Shown here piece after piece: positions 33,148-40,725 of a stretch of 64,000 bases of DNA (positions are counted from its first letter, which is position 1; each line of letters starts with the position of its first letter). This DNA comes from Nocardiopsis sp. CC223A. Lineage in GTDB: Bacteria; Actinomycetota; Actinomycetes; Streptosporangiales; Streptosporangiaceae. The stretch is from contig NZ_JASFDV010000013.1 of assembly GCF_030766825.1 (NCBI RefSeq), positions 40,071 through 104,070 on the forward strand. The letters run 5' to 3'. The translations under genes were made by a program, and so were the position numbers. The notes under the pieces are model-generated. The model saw only the letters and a list, made by a program, of their open reading frames with translations. It was not told the origin of the DNA and ran no database searches.

Positions 33148-34734
33148 TCACTCGGCGGCCGCGCCCGCCTCCGGGGCGAAGTCCGGGGTGTCGGCCAGCA
33201 GCGCCCTCGTGTACTCGTGGCGCGGATCCGACATCACCCGGCCCACCGGCCCGTACTCCACGATCCGGCCCCGCTCCAGCACCGCCACCCGCTGCGCGAT
33301 GTTCGACACCAGCGCGATGTTGTGGGTGACGAACAGCAGCGCCATCCCCTCGTCCTGGAGCCCGCGCAGCAGTGCCACGATCTCCGCCTGCACCGACACG
33401 TCCAGGGCCGAGGTGACCTCGTCGCACACCAGCAGGTCGGGGCCGGTCGCCACGGCGCGGGCGATGCACACCCGCTGCCGCTCCCCGCCGCTGAGCTGCT
33501 CGGGGAACCGGTCGGCGTAGGACGCCGGGAGGGCGGCCCGCTCCAGTGCCCGCCCGACCACCAGGTCGGGGTCGGCGGGGCGGCCCACCAGGTGCCGGTA
33601 GGGGCCCAGGATCAGGTCCCGTACCCGCTTGCGCGGGTTCAGCGCCTCGTACGGGTTCTGGAACACGTACTGGATGCGGCGGCGCTGCTCCGCGGTGCGC
33701 CGGCGTCCGTGCAGGGGCAGCGGGGCACCGTCGAACAGCACCTCGCCCACGGCTCCGCGGTGCAGCCCGGCCACCGTCCGCGACAGGGTCGTCTTGCCCG
33801 AACCGGACTCGCCCACCAGGGCCGTGCACTCCCCGCGGGCCACCGACAGGTCGATGTCCTCCAGCACCCGCGTGCGCCCGTATCCGGCCGCCAGGCCCGA
33901 CACCCGCAGCAGCTCGTCGCCGCGCTCGGCCTCGGGCGCGTCCGTGCGCATCCGCGGGACCGCCGCCAGCAGCGCCCGCGTGTACTCGTGCTCGGGCGCC
34001 GACAACACGTCACCGGTCGGCCCGTGCTCCACCAGCTCGCCGCGGTACATCACCGCGACCGCGTCGGCCAGTTCCGCGACCACCGCCATGTCGTGGCTGA
34101 TGTAGATCCCGGCCGTGCCGTACTCGCGGGTCATCCGCCGCACCGTCTCCAGCACGTGCTTCTGCGTCGTCACGTCCAGGCCGGTGGTCGGCTCGTCCAT
34201 GACGATCACGTCCGGGCGGCCCACGAAGGCCATCGCGATCGCCACCCGCTGCTGCTGCCCGCCCGAGAGCTGGTGCGGGTACCGCTTCAGGAAGGTGTCG
34301 TCGTCGGGCAGCGCCACCTCCCGCAGCACCTCGCGCACCCGGGCGTCGGCCTGCGCCGGGGACAGCGAACCGTCGTGCAGCGCCTCGCCCAGCTGGACGC
34401 GCAGGCGCAGCGCCGGGTTCAGCGCCGAGGCCGGCGACTGCGGGATGTAGGCGACGGCCCGGCCGCGCAGGGCGCGCACCCCGCGCCCGTCCAGCGAGGC
34501 CAGGTCCTGCCCGGCCACCTCCACCCGGCCGCCGGTGATCTCCGTGGCCCGTTTGCGGTGTGCCAGCAGGGCCAGGCCCACCGTGGTCTTGCCCGAGCCG
34601 GACTCGCCCACCAGGCCCAGGATCTCGCCGCGCCGCACGGTCAGCGACACGTCGCCGACGATCGTCACGTCGGAGGGGCGGCCGATGACGGTCAGGCCCT
34701 CCACCGCCAGCACGGTCTCCGTGGTCTCCGTCAT
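33148..34734 (-). CDS. peptide ABC transporter, fused dual ATP-binding protein
   Basis: A 528-residue protein with two complete nucleotide-binding domains, equal to fused DppD and DppF. NBD1: GLVGESGSGKTTVG, LSGGQQQRVAIAMA, VIVMDEPTTGLD. NBD2: ALVGESGSGKTTLS, LSGGERQRVCIARA, LLVCDEVTSALD. It energises uptake of peptides or nickel-like ligands through the two permeases upstream. The ATG overlaps the stop of the permease gene by 4 nt, and the open frame further upstream is a shadow. It is the last gene of the operon. Confidence 0.95.
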   Translation of the reverse strand: MTETTETVLAVEGLTVIGRPSDVTIVGDVSLTVRRGEILGLVGESGSGKTTVGLALLAHRKRATEITGGRVEVAGQDLASLDGRGVRALRGRAVAYIPQSPASALNPALRLRVQLGEALHDGSLSPAQADARVREVLREVALPDDDTFLKRYPHQLSGGQQQRVAIAMAFVGRPDVIVMDEPTTGLDVTTQKHVLETVRRMTREYGTAGIYISHDMAVVAELADAVAVMYRGELVEHGPTGDVLSAPEHEYTRALLAAVPRMRTDAPEAERGDELLRVSGLAAGYGRTRVLEDIDLSVARGECTALVGESGSGKTTLSRTVAGLHRGAVGEVLFDGAPLPLHGRRRTAEQRRRIQYVFQNPYEALNPRKRVRDLILGPYRHLVGRPADPDLVVGRALERAALPASYADRFPEQLSGGERQRVCIARAVATGPDLLVCDEVTSALDVSVQAEIVALLRGLQDEGMALLFVTHNIALVSNIAQRVAVLERGRIVEYGPVGRVMSDPRHEYTRALLADTPDFAPEAGAAAE

Positions 34735-35621
34735 TTCCCGACCCCCCGGTCGATACCGACCGCCGCCCGGGACAGCCCGTCGGTGATGAGATTGGCGCCG
34801 ATGGTCAGGGTCGCGATCGCGGTCACCGGCAGCAGCACCGCCCACGGCTGCACGACCATGCCCTGCCGGTTCTCGTTGATCATCAGGCCCCAGTCGGCGG
34901 TCGGCGGCTGCAACCCCATGCCGAGGAAGCCCAGCACCGCGACCACGCCGATCGAGTAGGTGAGCCGTAGTCCCAGCTCCACCAGCAGCGGGCCGGTCAC
35001 GTTCGGCAGGATCTCGACCGCCATGATCCGCCACCGGGGCAGCCCGATGGCCTCGGCGGCCTTCACGTAGTCCTGCTCGACCACCGAGCGGGTGGCCTCG
35101 CGGATCACCCGCGCCACCCGGGGCATGTGCGAGACCGCGATGACGGCCACGATCAGCCACGTCTTGGGGCCGATGATCGACATCACCAGCAGTGCCGCGA
35201 TGAGCTGGGGGAACGCCAGCAGCATGTCGTTGACGCGCATGATGGCCTCGTCGGCCCAGCCGCGCAGGTACCCGGCGACCACGCCGACGACCGTCCCGGC
35301 CAGGACGCCCAGCCCGGCCGAGGCCACGGCCAGGAGCAGCAGCGTCCACCCGCCCCACAGGAACCGGGTGAGCACGTCGCGCCCGCGGTTGTCACCGCCG
35401 AAGACGGTGCCGTCCACCCCGGTCTCGAAGGGACGGGCCACGAACTCGGTCGGGGTGTAGGGGGCGATGAACGGGCCGATCACGGCGACCAGTACGACCA
35501 GACCGGTCAGCACCACGCCCACCTTGGTCCGCCCGTGCCGCCAGGCGGCGCGGAACAGGCCGCCGCCGCGGCGGCCCCGGGCCGCTCCCGCGGCCGGGGC
35601 CTCGATCGGGGGAGCGCTCAT
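34731..35621 (-). CDS. peptide ABC transporter permease, DppC-like
   Basis: A 296-residue inner-membrane permease. N-terminal helix WRHGRTKVGVVLTGLVVLVA and the OppC-type N-terminal region FIAPYTPTEFVARPFETGVD; the EAA loop is EAIGLPRWRIMAVEILPNV. Six helices expected. The start ATG 35621 overlaps the DppB-like stop by 4 nt (ATGA), and its own stop overlaps the ATPase start the same way. It forms the channel with the DppB-like protein. Confidence 0.94.
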   Translation of the reverse strand: MSAPPIEAPAAGAARGRRGGGLFRAAWRHGRTKVGVVLTGLVVLVAVIGPFIAPYTPTEFVARPFETGVDGTVFGGDNRGRDVLTRFLWGGWTLLLLAVASAGLGVLAGTVVGVVAGYLRGWADEAIMRVNDMLLAFPQLIAALLVMSIIGPKTWLIVAVIAVSHMPRVARVIREATRSVVEQDYVKAAEAIGLPRWRIMAVEILPNVTGPLLVELGLRLTYSIGVVAVLGFLGMGLQPPTADWGLMINENRQGMVVQPWAVLLPVTAIATLTIGANLITDGLSRAAVGIDRGVGK

Positions 35622-36550
35622 CGGGTCACCCTCACCTTCGGGTTGGCGGCCAGGCCGAGCACGTCGGCGGCCAGGTTGACGAGGATGTACACCCCGGCGA
35701 TGAGCAGGACCACGGCCTGCACCAGCGGCACATCGCGGTTCTCGATGGCGTCCATGAGCACCTTGCCGATGCCGGGGAAGTTGAACAGGAACTCGACGGC
35801 CACCACACCGCCCGCCAGCCACGCCAGCTGGAGGGCGACCACCTGGGCCACCGGGCCGATGGCGTTGGGCAGGGCGTGGCGCACCAGCACGGTCCGCTCG
35901 TCCAGCCCCTTGAGCCGGGCCTGCTGCACGTACTCGCTCTCCAGGACCTCGATCATGGTCGCCCGCATCATCCGCACGATCGGCGGGGTCACCGCGAAGG
36001 CCAGGGTCAGCACCGGCAGCACCCACTGCTCGGGTCCGCCGTTGCGCGAGTACACCGACGGGAACAGGTCCAGCCCGCCCGGCCCCAGGGCCAGGATCAG
36101 CAGGATGCCCACGACGAACTCGGGGATGGCGGCCGTCACCAGCGTCCCCAGGGACGCGGTGTGGTCGAACGCCCGGTCCCGGCGCAGCGCGCTGAACGCG
36201 CCCACCGCCAGTGCGACCGGGGTGGCCACCAGCGCGGCCAGGCCCATGAGCGTCAGCGACGCCCCGATCGGGCCGTCGAGCACCTCCGACACCGGGGAGC
36301 GGTTGGAGTAGGAGATCCCCAGGTCGCCTTGGATGACGCCCTGGAGCCACTGCGCGTACTGCACGGTCAGGGGCTCGTTGAGGTTCAGTTGCTCGCGCAG
36401 CGCCGCCACCCGCGCCTCGGTGGCGTCCCGGCCCAGGATCATCAGCGCGGCGTCACCGGGCAGGGCCTGGGTGGCGGCGAACACCGCGACGGACACCGCC
36501 CACAGGGTGAGCAGCCCGAACAGCAGGCGTACGGCGACGAGCCGGGTCAT
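35618..36550 (-). CDS. peptide ABC transporter permease, DppB-like
   Basis: A 310-residue permease with six predicted helices. N-terminal MTRLVAVRLLFGLLTLWAVS, the DppB-type region LREQLNLNEPLTVQYAQWL, and the EAA loop QARLKGLDERTVLVRHALPN. The ATG shares one base with the TGA of the substrate-binding protein gene, and the stop overlaps the next permease by 4 nt. All four genes therefore form one tightly coupled operon. Confidence 0.94.
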   Translation of the reverse strand: MTRLVAVRLLFGLLTLWAVSVAVFAATQALPGDAALMILGRDATEARVAALREQLNLNEPLTVQYAQWLQGVIQGDLGISYSNRSPVSEVLDGPIGASLTLMGLAALVATPVALAVGAFSALRRDRAFDHTASLGTLVTAAIPEFVVGILLILALGPGGLDLFPSVYSRNGGPEQWVLPVLTLAFAVTPPIVRMMRATMIEVLESEYVQQARLKGLDERTVLVRHALPNAIGPVAQVVALQLAWLAGGVVAVEFLFNFPGIGKVLMDAIENRDVPLVQAVVLLIAGVYILVNLAADVLGLAANPKVRVTR

Positions 36551-38136
36551 CACGCGTCCTTCCAGAGGGTGTGGAAGGCGTAGGAGCCGAGCGGGTGGCC
36601 GGAGACGGAGGGCTCCAGGCCGCCCACGGACACGTTGTGGGCGTCGAGCAGGTTGACGAAGCCCCAGACGATGTAGCCGCCCTCCTCGTACTCGATCTCC
36701 TGGGCCTTGCGGATCAGCTCGTTGCGCGCGTCCAGGTCGGCGGTGCGGCGGGCCTCCTCCAGGAACCCGAGCCACTCCTCGTGCTCGCCCCACATGGTCT
36801 CGTTGTAGGGGGCACCCACCACCGAGCCCTGCGCGGTCTGGGTGATGTAGTTGCGGGCGCTCCAGAAGTCCTGGCCGAACGGGTACGGGAAGCCCTCCTC
36901 CTCGTTCCAGTACTCGCTGGGGTTGACGCGGCGCAGGTTCACGGTCACCCCGGCCTCGCGGGCCTGCTCCTGGAAGACCTCGGCGGCGGCGACCACGCCC
37001 ACGCTGATGTCGGAGGTGACCAGCTCCACCTCCAGGCCGTCCCCGTGCCCGGCCTCGGCCAGCAGCCGCTTGGCCTCCTCGATGTCCTGCTCGCGCTGCG
37101 GGAGGTCCTCGGGGTAGGAGGGGTCCATCCGCGCGTACATGTCGTTGCCGACCTGCCCGTACCCGGCCAGGGCCTGCTCGATCATCTCCTGGCGGTCCAC
37201 GATGAGCCGGAACGCCCGGCGCACCCGCACGTCGTCGAAGGGGGCGGTGTCGACGCGCATGGTGAAGGGCAGCCACATGCCGGTCTCGGACTCCATGATG
37301 TCCAGGTCCGGGTTGCCCTCGATGATCGGCACCTGCACGTGCGGCACCTGTGTGATGACGTCGACGTTGCCGCTGTTCAGGGCGTTCACCCGGGCGTCGT
37401 CGTCGGGGAAGTCGACGATCTCCAGCTCGTCGAGGTAGGGCAGGCCCTCCTCGTGGTAGCCCTCGTGCCGCTCGAACACGCTGTACTGGCCGGCGACGAA
37501 CTCGACGACCTTGAAGGGGCCGCAGCCGATCGGCTCCTGGGGGTCGTAGCCCTCCGGGACGATGCAGTTGTAGTACTCGGCGAGCGCCTCGGGCAGGGTG
37601 ACGACCGGCTCGGTGCAGGGGATGCGCACGGTGCGCTCGTCCACGGCCTCCAGGCCGTCGGAGTCCACCCCGGCCATGTCGCCGGCCCCGCGCTGGGGGT
37701 CGTCGGGGTCGAGGATGCGGCGCAGCGAGAAGACCACGGAGTCGGCGGTCACCGGGGAGCCGTCGTGGAAGGTCAGACCCTCCTTGAGGACGACGGTCCA
37801 CTCGGTGCCGTCCTCGTTGGACTCCAGCGACTCGGCGAGGTCGTTCTCGATGGTGCCGTCGTTGGCGAAGCGGACCAGGGTGGCGTACAGCGCGTAGTTG
37901 CGGGCGATGTCGACGTTGTCGGTGGGATTGTGCGCGTCGAGGGTGTCGTTGACACCTCCGCCCGCGATGCCCACGCTCAGCCGGCCGCCCTGTACGGGCT
38001 CACCGCCGCCCCCGCCGCCGCTCTCGGAACCGCCGCAGGCGGCCAGGACGGGGGCGATGGCCGCGCCGGCCGCGGACACCTTGAGCAGGGTGCGGCGGCT
38101 GGGGGCGGCGGGGACGGGATCGGGACGGGACGTCAC
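36550..38136 (-). CDS. peptide ABC transporter substrate-binding lipoprotein
   Basis: A 528-residue extracellular SBP_bac_5 family receptor. The signal carries a twin-arginine motif (SRRTLLK, residues 13-19) and a lipobox VLAAC with the lipidated Cys at 34, so it is probably a Tat-exported lipoprotein. A Gly-rich linker follows (SESGGGGGG). Family segments include LKEGLTFHDGSPVTADSVVF and DDVRVRRAFRLIVDRQEMI. GTG 38136 has GAGGTG 5 nt upstream. Ligand unknown (peptide, opine or similar). First gene of the importer operon. Confidence 0.93.
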   Translation of the reverse strand: MTSRPDPVPAAPSRRTLLKVSAAGAAIAPVLAACGGSESGGGGGGEPVQGGRLSVGIAGGGVNDTLDAHNPTDNVDIARNYALYATLVRFANDGTIENDLAESLESNEDGTEWTVVLKEGLTFHDGSPVTADSVVFSLRRILDPDDPQRGAGDMAGVDSDGLEAVDERTVRIPCTEPVVTLPEALAEYYNCIVPEGYDPQEPIGCGPFKVVEFVAGQYSVFERHEGYHEEGLPYLDELEIVDFPDDDARVNALNSGNVDVITQVPHVQVPIIEGNPDLDIMESETGMWLPFTMRVDTAPFDDVRVRRAFRLIVDRQEMIEQALAGYGQVGNDMYARMDPSYPEDLPQREQDIEEAKRLLAEAGHGDGLEVELVTSDISVGVVAAAEVFQEQAREAGVTVNLRRVNPSEYWNEEEGFPYPFGQDFWSARNYITQTAQGSVVGAPYNETMWGEHEEWLGFLEEARRTADLDARNELIRKAQEIEYEEGGYIVWGFVNLLDAHNVSVGGLEPSVSGHPLGSYAFHTLWKDA

Positions 38137-38790
38137 GGGGCACCTCACGGGGATCGGAGATCGGGGATGGGGGAGCGGACACCGGACGCACCTGGGGCGG
38201 GGGGAGGGGGCGGCGTCGGCATCGCCAGAACCTTGTTGTCCCATCTCACGGGCGTCAAACAACGCCCTCCGGGGCCGGAATCACGCAGGGTGACGCCTGG
38301 GCGGTGGTGCTGCGGGAGGGTTCGTTCGGAGGCTGAAGTCCCTGGTCAGAGTGGGTTTTGCGGGATCGGGCGAGCAGCGGCGCGAGGGCGGGCACAGGCC
38401 CGGGAACCCTTTCCCGGACCCTCCCCCCGGGATAGGGGTCGTGTCCCGATCGATGTCGGGTGGAGGCGAAAACGTGGTGTTTGAATCGATTATTTTCCGT
38501 TTTATGGGTCTTGTTGCTTTAATGGTGGGTTTGCAGGATTCTCGGGAGCCCCAGCAGCCCCTCCCGACGTCTCACCCCGGGTATTGCCAACGTGTTGCAT
38601 GTCACATGGCTCTCGCTGGGGCCCGGGCTGTTTCCTTTGTCTGCATCGGGGAGGACACGTGACGGGGTTTTGTGGCCAATCCCGGGCACGGTGAAGGCGG
38701 GTGTGCTGTTCTGGACTCGGCACACCCTTGTCTAAGGTGAGTGCAGGCGGCGCAACCCGCGCGCCCGACGCGGGTGATTGGAGTGACCGG
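38137..38790. other. noncoding interval with an AT-rich island
   Basis: No gene is supported in these 654 bp; the open frames overlap and lack coding signals. It holds the promoters of the divergent importer operon and anti-sigma gene. A low-GC island at about 38470-38540 (GTTTGAATCGATTATTTTCC and following) contrasts with the flanks. A -10-like TAAGGT occurs at 38733-38738, 53 bp before the anti-sigma start. Confidence 0.5.
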
Positions 38791-39315
38791 ATGGCTGAGG
38801 CGAGGCAACTCCGGGAATACGTGCCCGCGGAGGTACCCGAGAACACCGAGCCCGCCCCGATCGAGGGCGGCGACCTCACCGGCGGCGCCACCGACCACAC
38901 CGTGTGGAGCTGCGCGGGCAACCTCACCGCCGTCCGCTCCGTCCGCGCCCGCGTGCGCGACTTCCTCGCCCGCATGGGCCACTCCGCGAGCGTCCTGGAC
39001 GACGCCGAACTCGCCGTCAGCGAACTGGCCACCAACGCCCTGCTGCACTCCCGCTCCGGGCAGAGCGGCGGGGTGATGACGCTGTTCATCCGCTCCGACG
39101 GCTCCCGGCTGCGCGTCGCCATCGCCGACCAGGGGGAACGCGCCGGGGAGGGCGGGCACACCCGCGAGGACGGCGACGACTTCGGCCGCGGCAAGCTCAT
39201 CGTCGACAGCTGCGCCACCCGCAGCGGCGAATACTGGAGCGAGGCCACCCACGTGGCCTGGTTCGAGATAGAGGACCCCCAGCCGGGCCTCTCCCTGGTG
39301 AGCGGTCCCGCCTAG
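38791..39315 (+). CDS. RsbW-like anti-sigma factor / ATP-binding serine kinase
   Basis: A 174-residue GHKL-fold protein (HATPase_c_2). The N box is AELAVSELATNALLHS near residue 75, the next box LRVAIADQGERAG near 108, and GRGKLIVDSCATRSG supplies the glycine loop. An unconserved 40-residue N-terminal extension precedes it. ATG 38791 has GGAG 7 nt upstream. Such proteins bind sigma factors or phosphorylate anti-anti-sigma partners in Streptomyces-type stress or development control. No sigma factor or STAS gene is adjacent, so it is an orphan. Confidence 0.88.
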   Translation: MAEARQLREYVPAEVPENTEPAPIEGGDLTGGATDHTVWSCAGNLTAVRSVRARVRDFLARMGHSASVLDDAELAVSELATNALLHSRSGQSGGVMTLFIRSDGSRLRVAIADQGERAGEGGHTREDGDDFGRGKLIVDSCATRSGEYWSEATHVAWFEIEDPQPGLSLVSGPA

Positions 39316-39491
39316 CCGCCCCGCTTCCCCGGGCCCGTGCTCGGCGCCCCCCCAGAAGGCGGGAACGGGTTTCAAGAAGGCACAGCGGCCCTACGTGAAC
39401 ACCCTCGATCCTCCGGGCCTCCAGGACCCCGCCGGCGCCTCGCGGTCCGCCGGGTCGGACCCGCGAGCGGCGCCCTCCATCATCCCGGCCG

Positions 39492-40334
39492 TCAGGCGGG
39501 CGGGCCCGGGGCGGCGATCCGCTCGGGCTCGGGGGCGCAGCGCACCGTCACCCGGCGGCCCTCCGGGACGGGGCAGTCGGTCCCCGTCACCACGCAGGCC
39601 CCGGTCCACAGCGCCAGCGCCACCAGGGCGGCCCGGGTGGCCTCCTCACCGCGCTCGTCCACGGCGACCACGTCCTCGGCGGTCAGCGACAGGTGCTCGC
39701 GCAGCGCGACGAAACGCGCCATGAGGTCGCTGTGCGGGTACAGCGTCGTCAGCAGCCCCGCCCCGGTCTCCTCGTAGCCCAGGATGCCGTTGTCGAACAG
39801 CCCCCTCGAAGGGCTGTACCCCGTGCCGTCCGGACTGGGCCGCAGCAGGTCCTCGAAGGGCGTCGTGCCCAGCGCGGCGCCGAACGCGATGACCTGCCGC
39901 ACCCGCGACCGCTCGGCCAGCTCCAGCGCCGCGGGCGCCAGGTCGGCGCTCACCACCAGCAGCCGGGCGTCCGTCTCGGCCAGGGCCGCGCACTGCACGT
40001 CGAGGTCGGAGGCGGGGGACAGGGGCAGGGCCCGGCCGCCCACCGCCATCACGGTGTAGGTGGCCAGGAACCGCTCGGGTGAGACCGGGGCCAGTACACC
40101 GACCACGTCGCCCAGGCACAGGCCCCGTTGGCTCAGTCCCGCGGCGGCCCGCTCCACCGTGGCGGCGAAGGCCAGCGCGTCCACGCGCGACCCGTCGCCG
40201 CGGATGGTGCCGCCGAGGCCCGGGCGCAGCCGCAGGCGCTCGCACAGCCCGCCGGTCAGCGAGCCGATGGGGTCGTCCCGGCGCGGCAGGTGGCGCCCCG
40301 ATCGTCCGGTTCCAGAAGACAGCCCTACCCCCAT
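39492..40334 (-). CDS. half-length ANL superfamily (acyl-CoA synthetase-like) protein
   Basis: A 280-residue protein resembling the N-terminal subdomain of AMP-binding enzymes: FAATVERAAAGLSQRGLCLG, then DVVGVLAPVSPERFLATYTV and MAVGGRALPLSPASDLDVQC. The ATP-binding YTSGTTG loop and the whole C-terminal half of normal ANL enzymes (about 500 residues) are missing. The stop is clean. ATG 40334 has GGGGGA upstream. It could be a decayed synthetase or a repurposed binding protein; adenylation activity is unlikely. Confidence 0.75.
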   Translation of the reverse strand: MGVGLSSGTGRSGRHLPRRDDPIGSLTGGLCERLRLRPGLGGTIRGDGSRVDALAFAATVERAAAGLSQRGLCLGDVVGVLAPVSPERFLATYTVMAVGGRALPLSPASDLDVQCAALAETDARLLVVSADLAPAALELAERSRVRQVIAFGAALGTTPFEDLLRPSPDGTGYSPSRGLFDNGILGYEETGAGLLTTLYPHSDLMARFVALREHLSLTAEDVVAVDERGEEATRAALVALALWTGACVVTGTDCPVPEGRRVTVRCAPEPERIAAPGPPA

Positions 40335-40725
40335 GCGTTCCCCCAGTTCACCCTGGTCGCGGTGGTACCGCCATCCGGGCTCGTCACGCCCCCTCCACGT
40401 GGCGAGCCCGGCGGCGCCGCACCGGCCGGTCCGAGCGAGGTCCCTCCCCAGGTTCCACCTCGCGCCGGTGCGGGTTCCCACCGGCCCCGGGAGTCCTCCC
40501 GGGGCCGACGGTCCGCCGGGTTCCCGGGCATCGCACCCGGGCCGACGGCCGTTTTCGGAGCGCCCGCGTACGTGTCACCGAGGTGCCGCGATCGCGTGCG
40601 TTCCATGGCTTGAAGCCTAGCGCGTTCACGGTCGGATGCACATGCATATTGCTATGCAGATGCATATGTAGATTCGGTGCGCAGGGCCGATAGCGGGCCC
40701 CTTCGCGGGGGTTTCGGGGGAACCG
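40335..40725. promoter_or_regulatory. intergenic region with ATGCA-rich AT patch
   Basis: A 391-bp gap between two minus-strand genes. Four ATGCA copies crowd into 40635-40665, including two exact ATGCATAT at 40642-40649 and 40660-40667 (18 bp apart), in an otherwise very GC-rich gap. A -10-like TAGGCT lies at about 40612-40617 on the minus strand, so this is the probable promoter/operator of the ANL-like gene. No gene seen. Confidence 0.45.
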
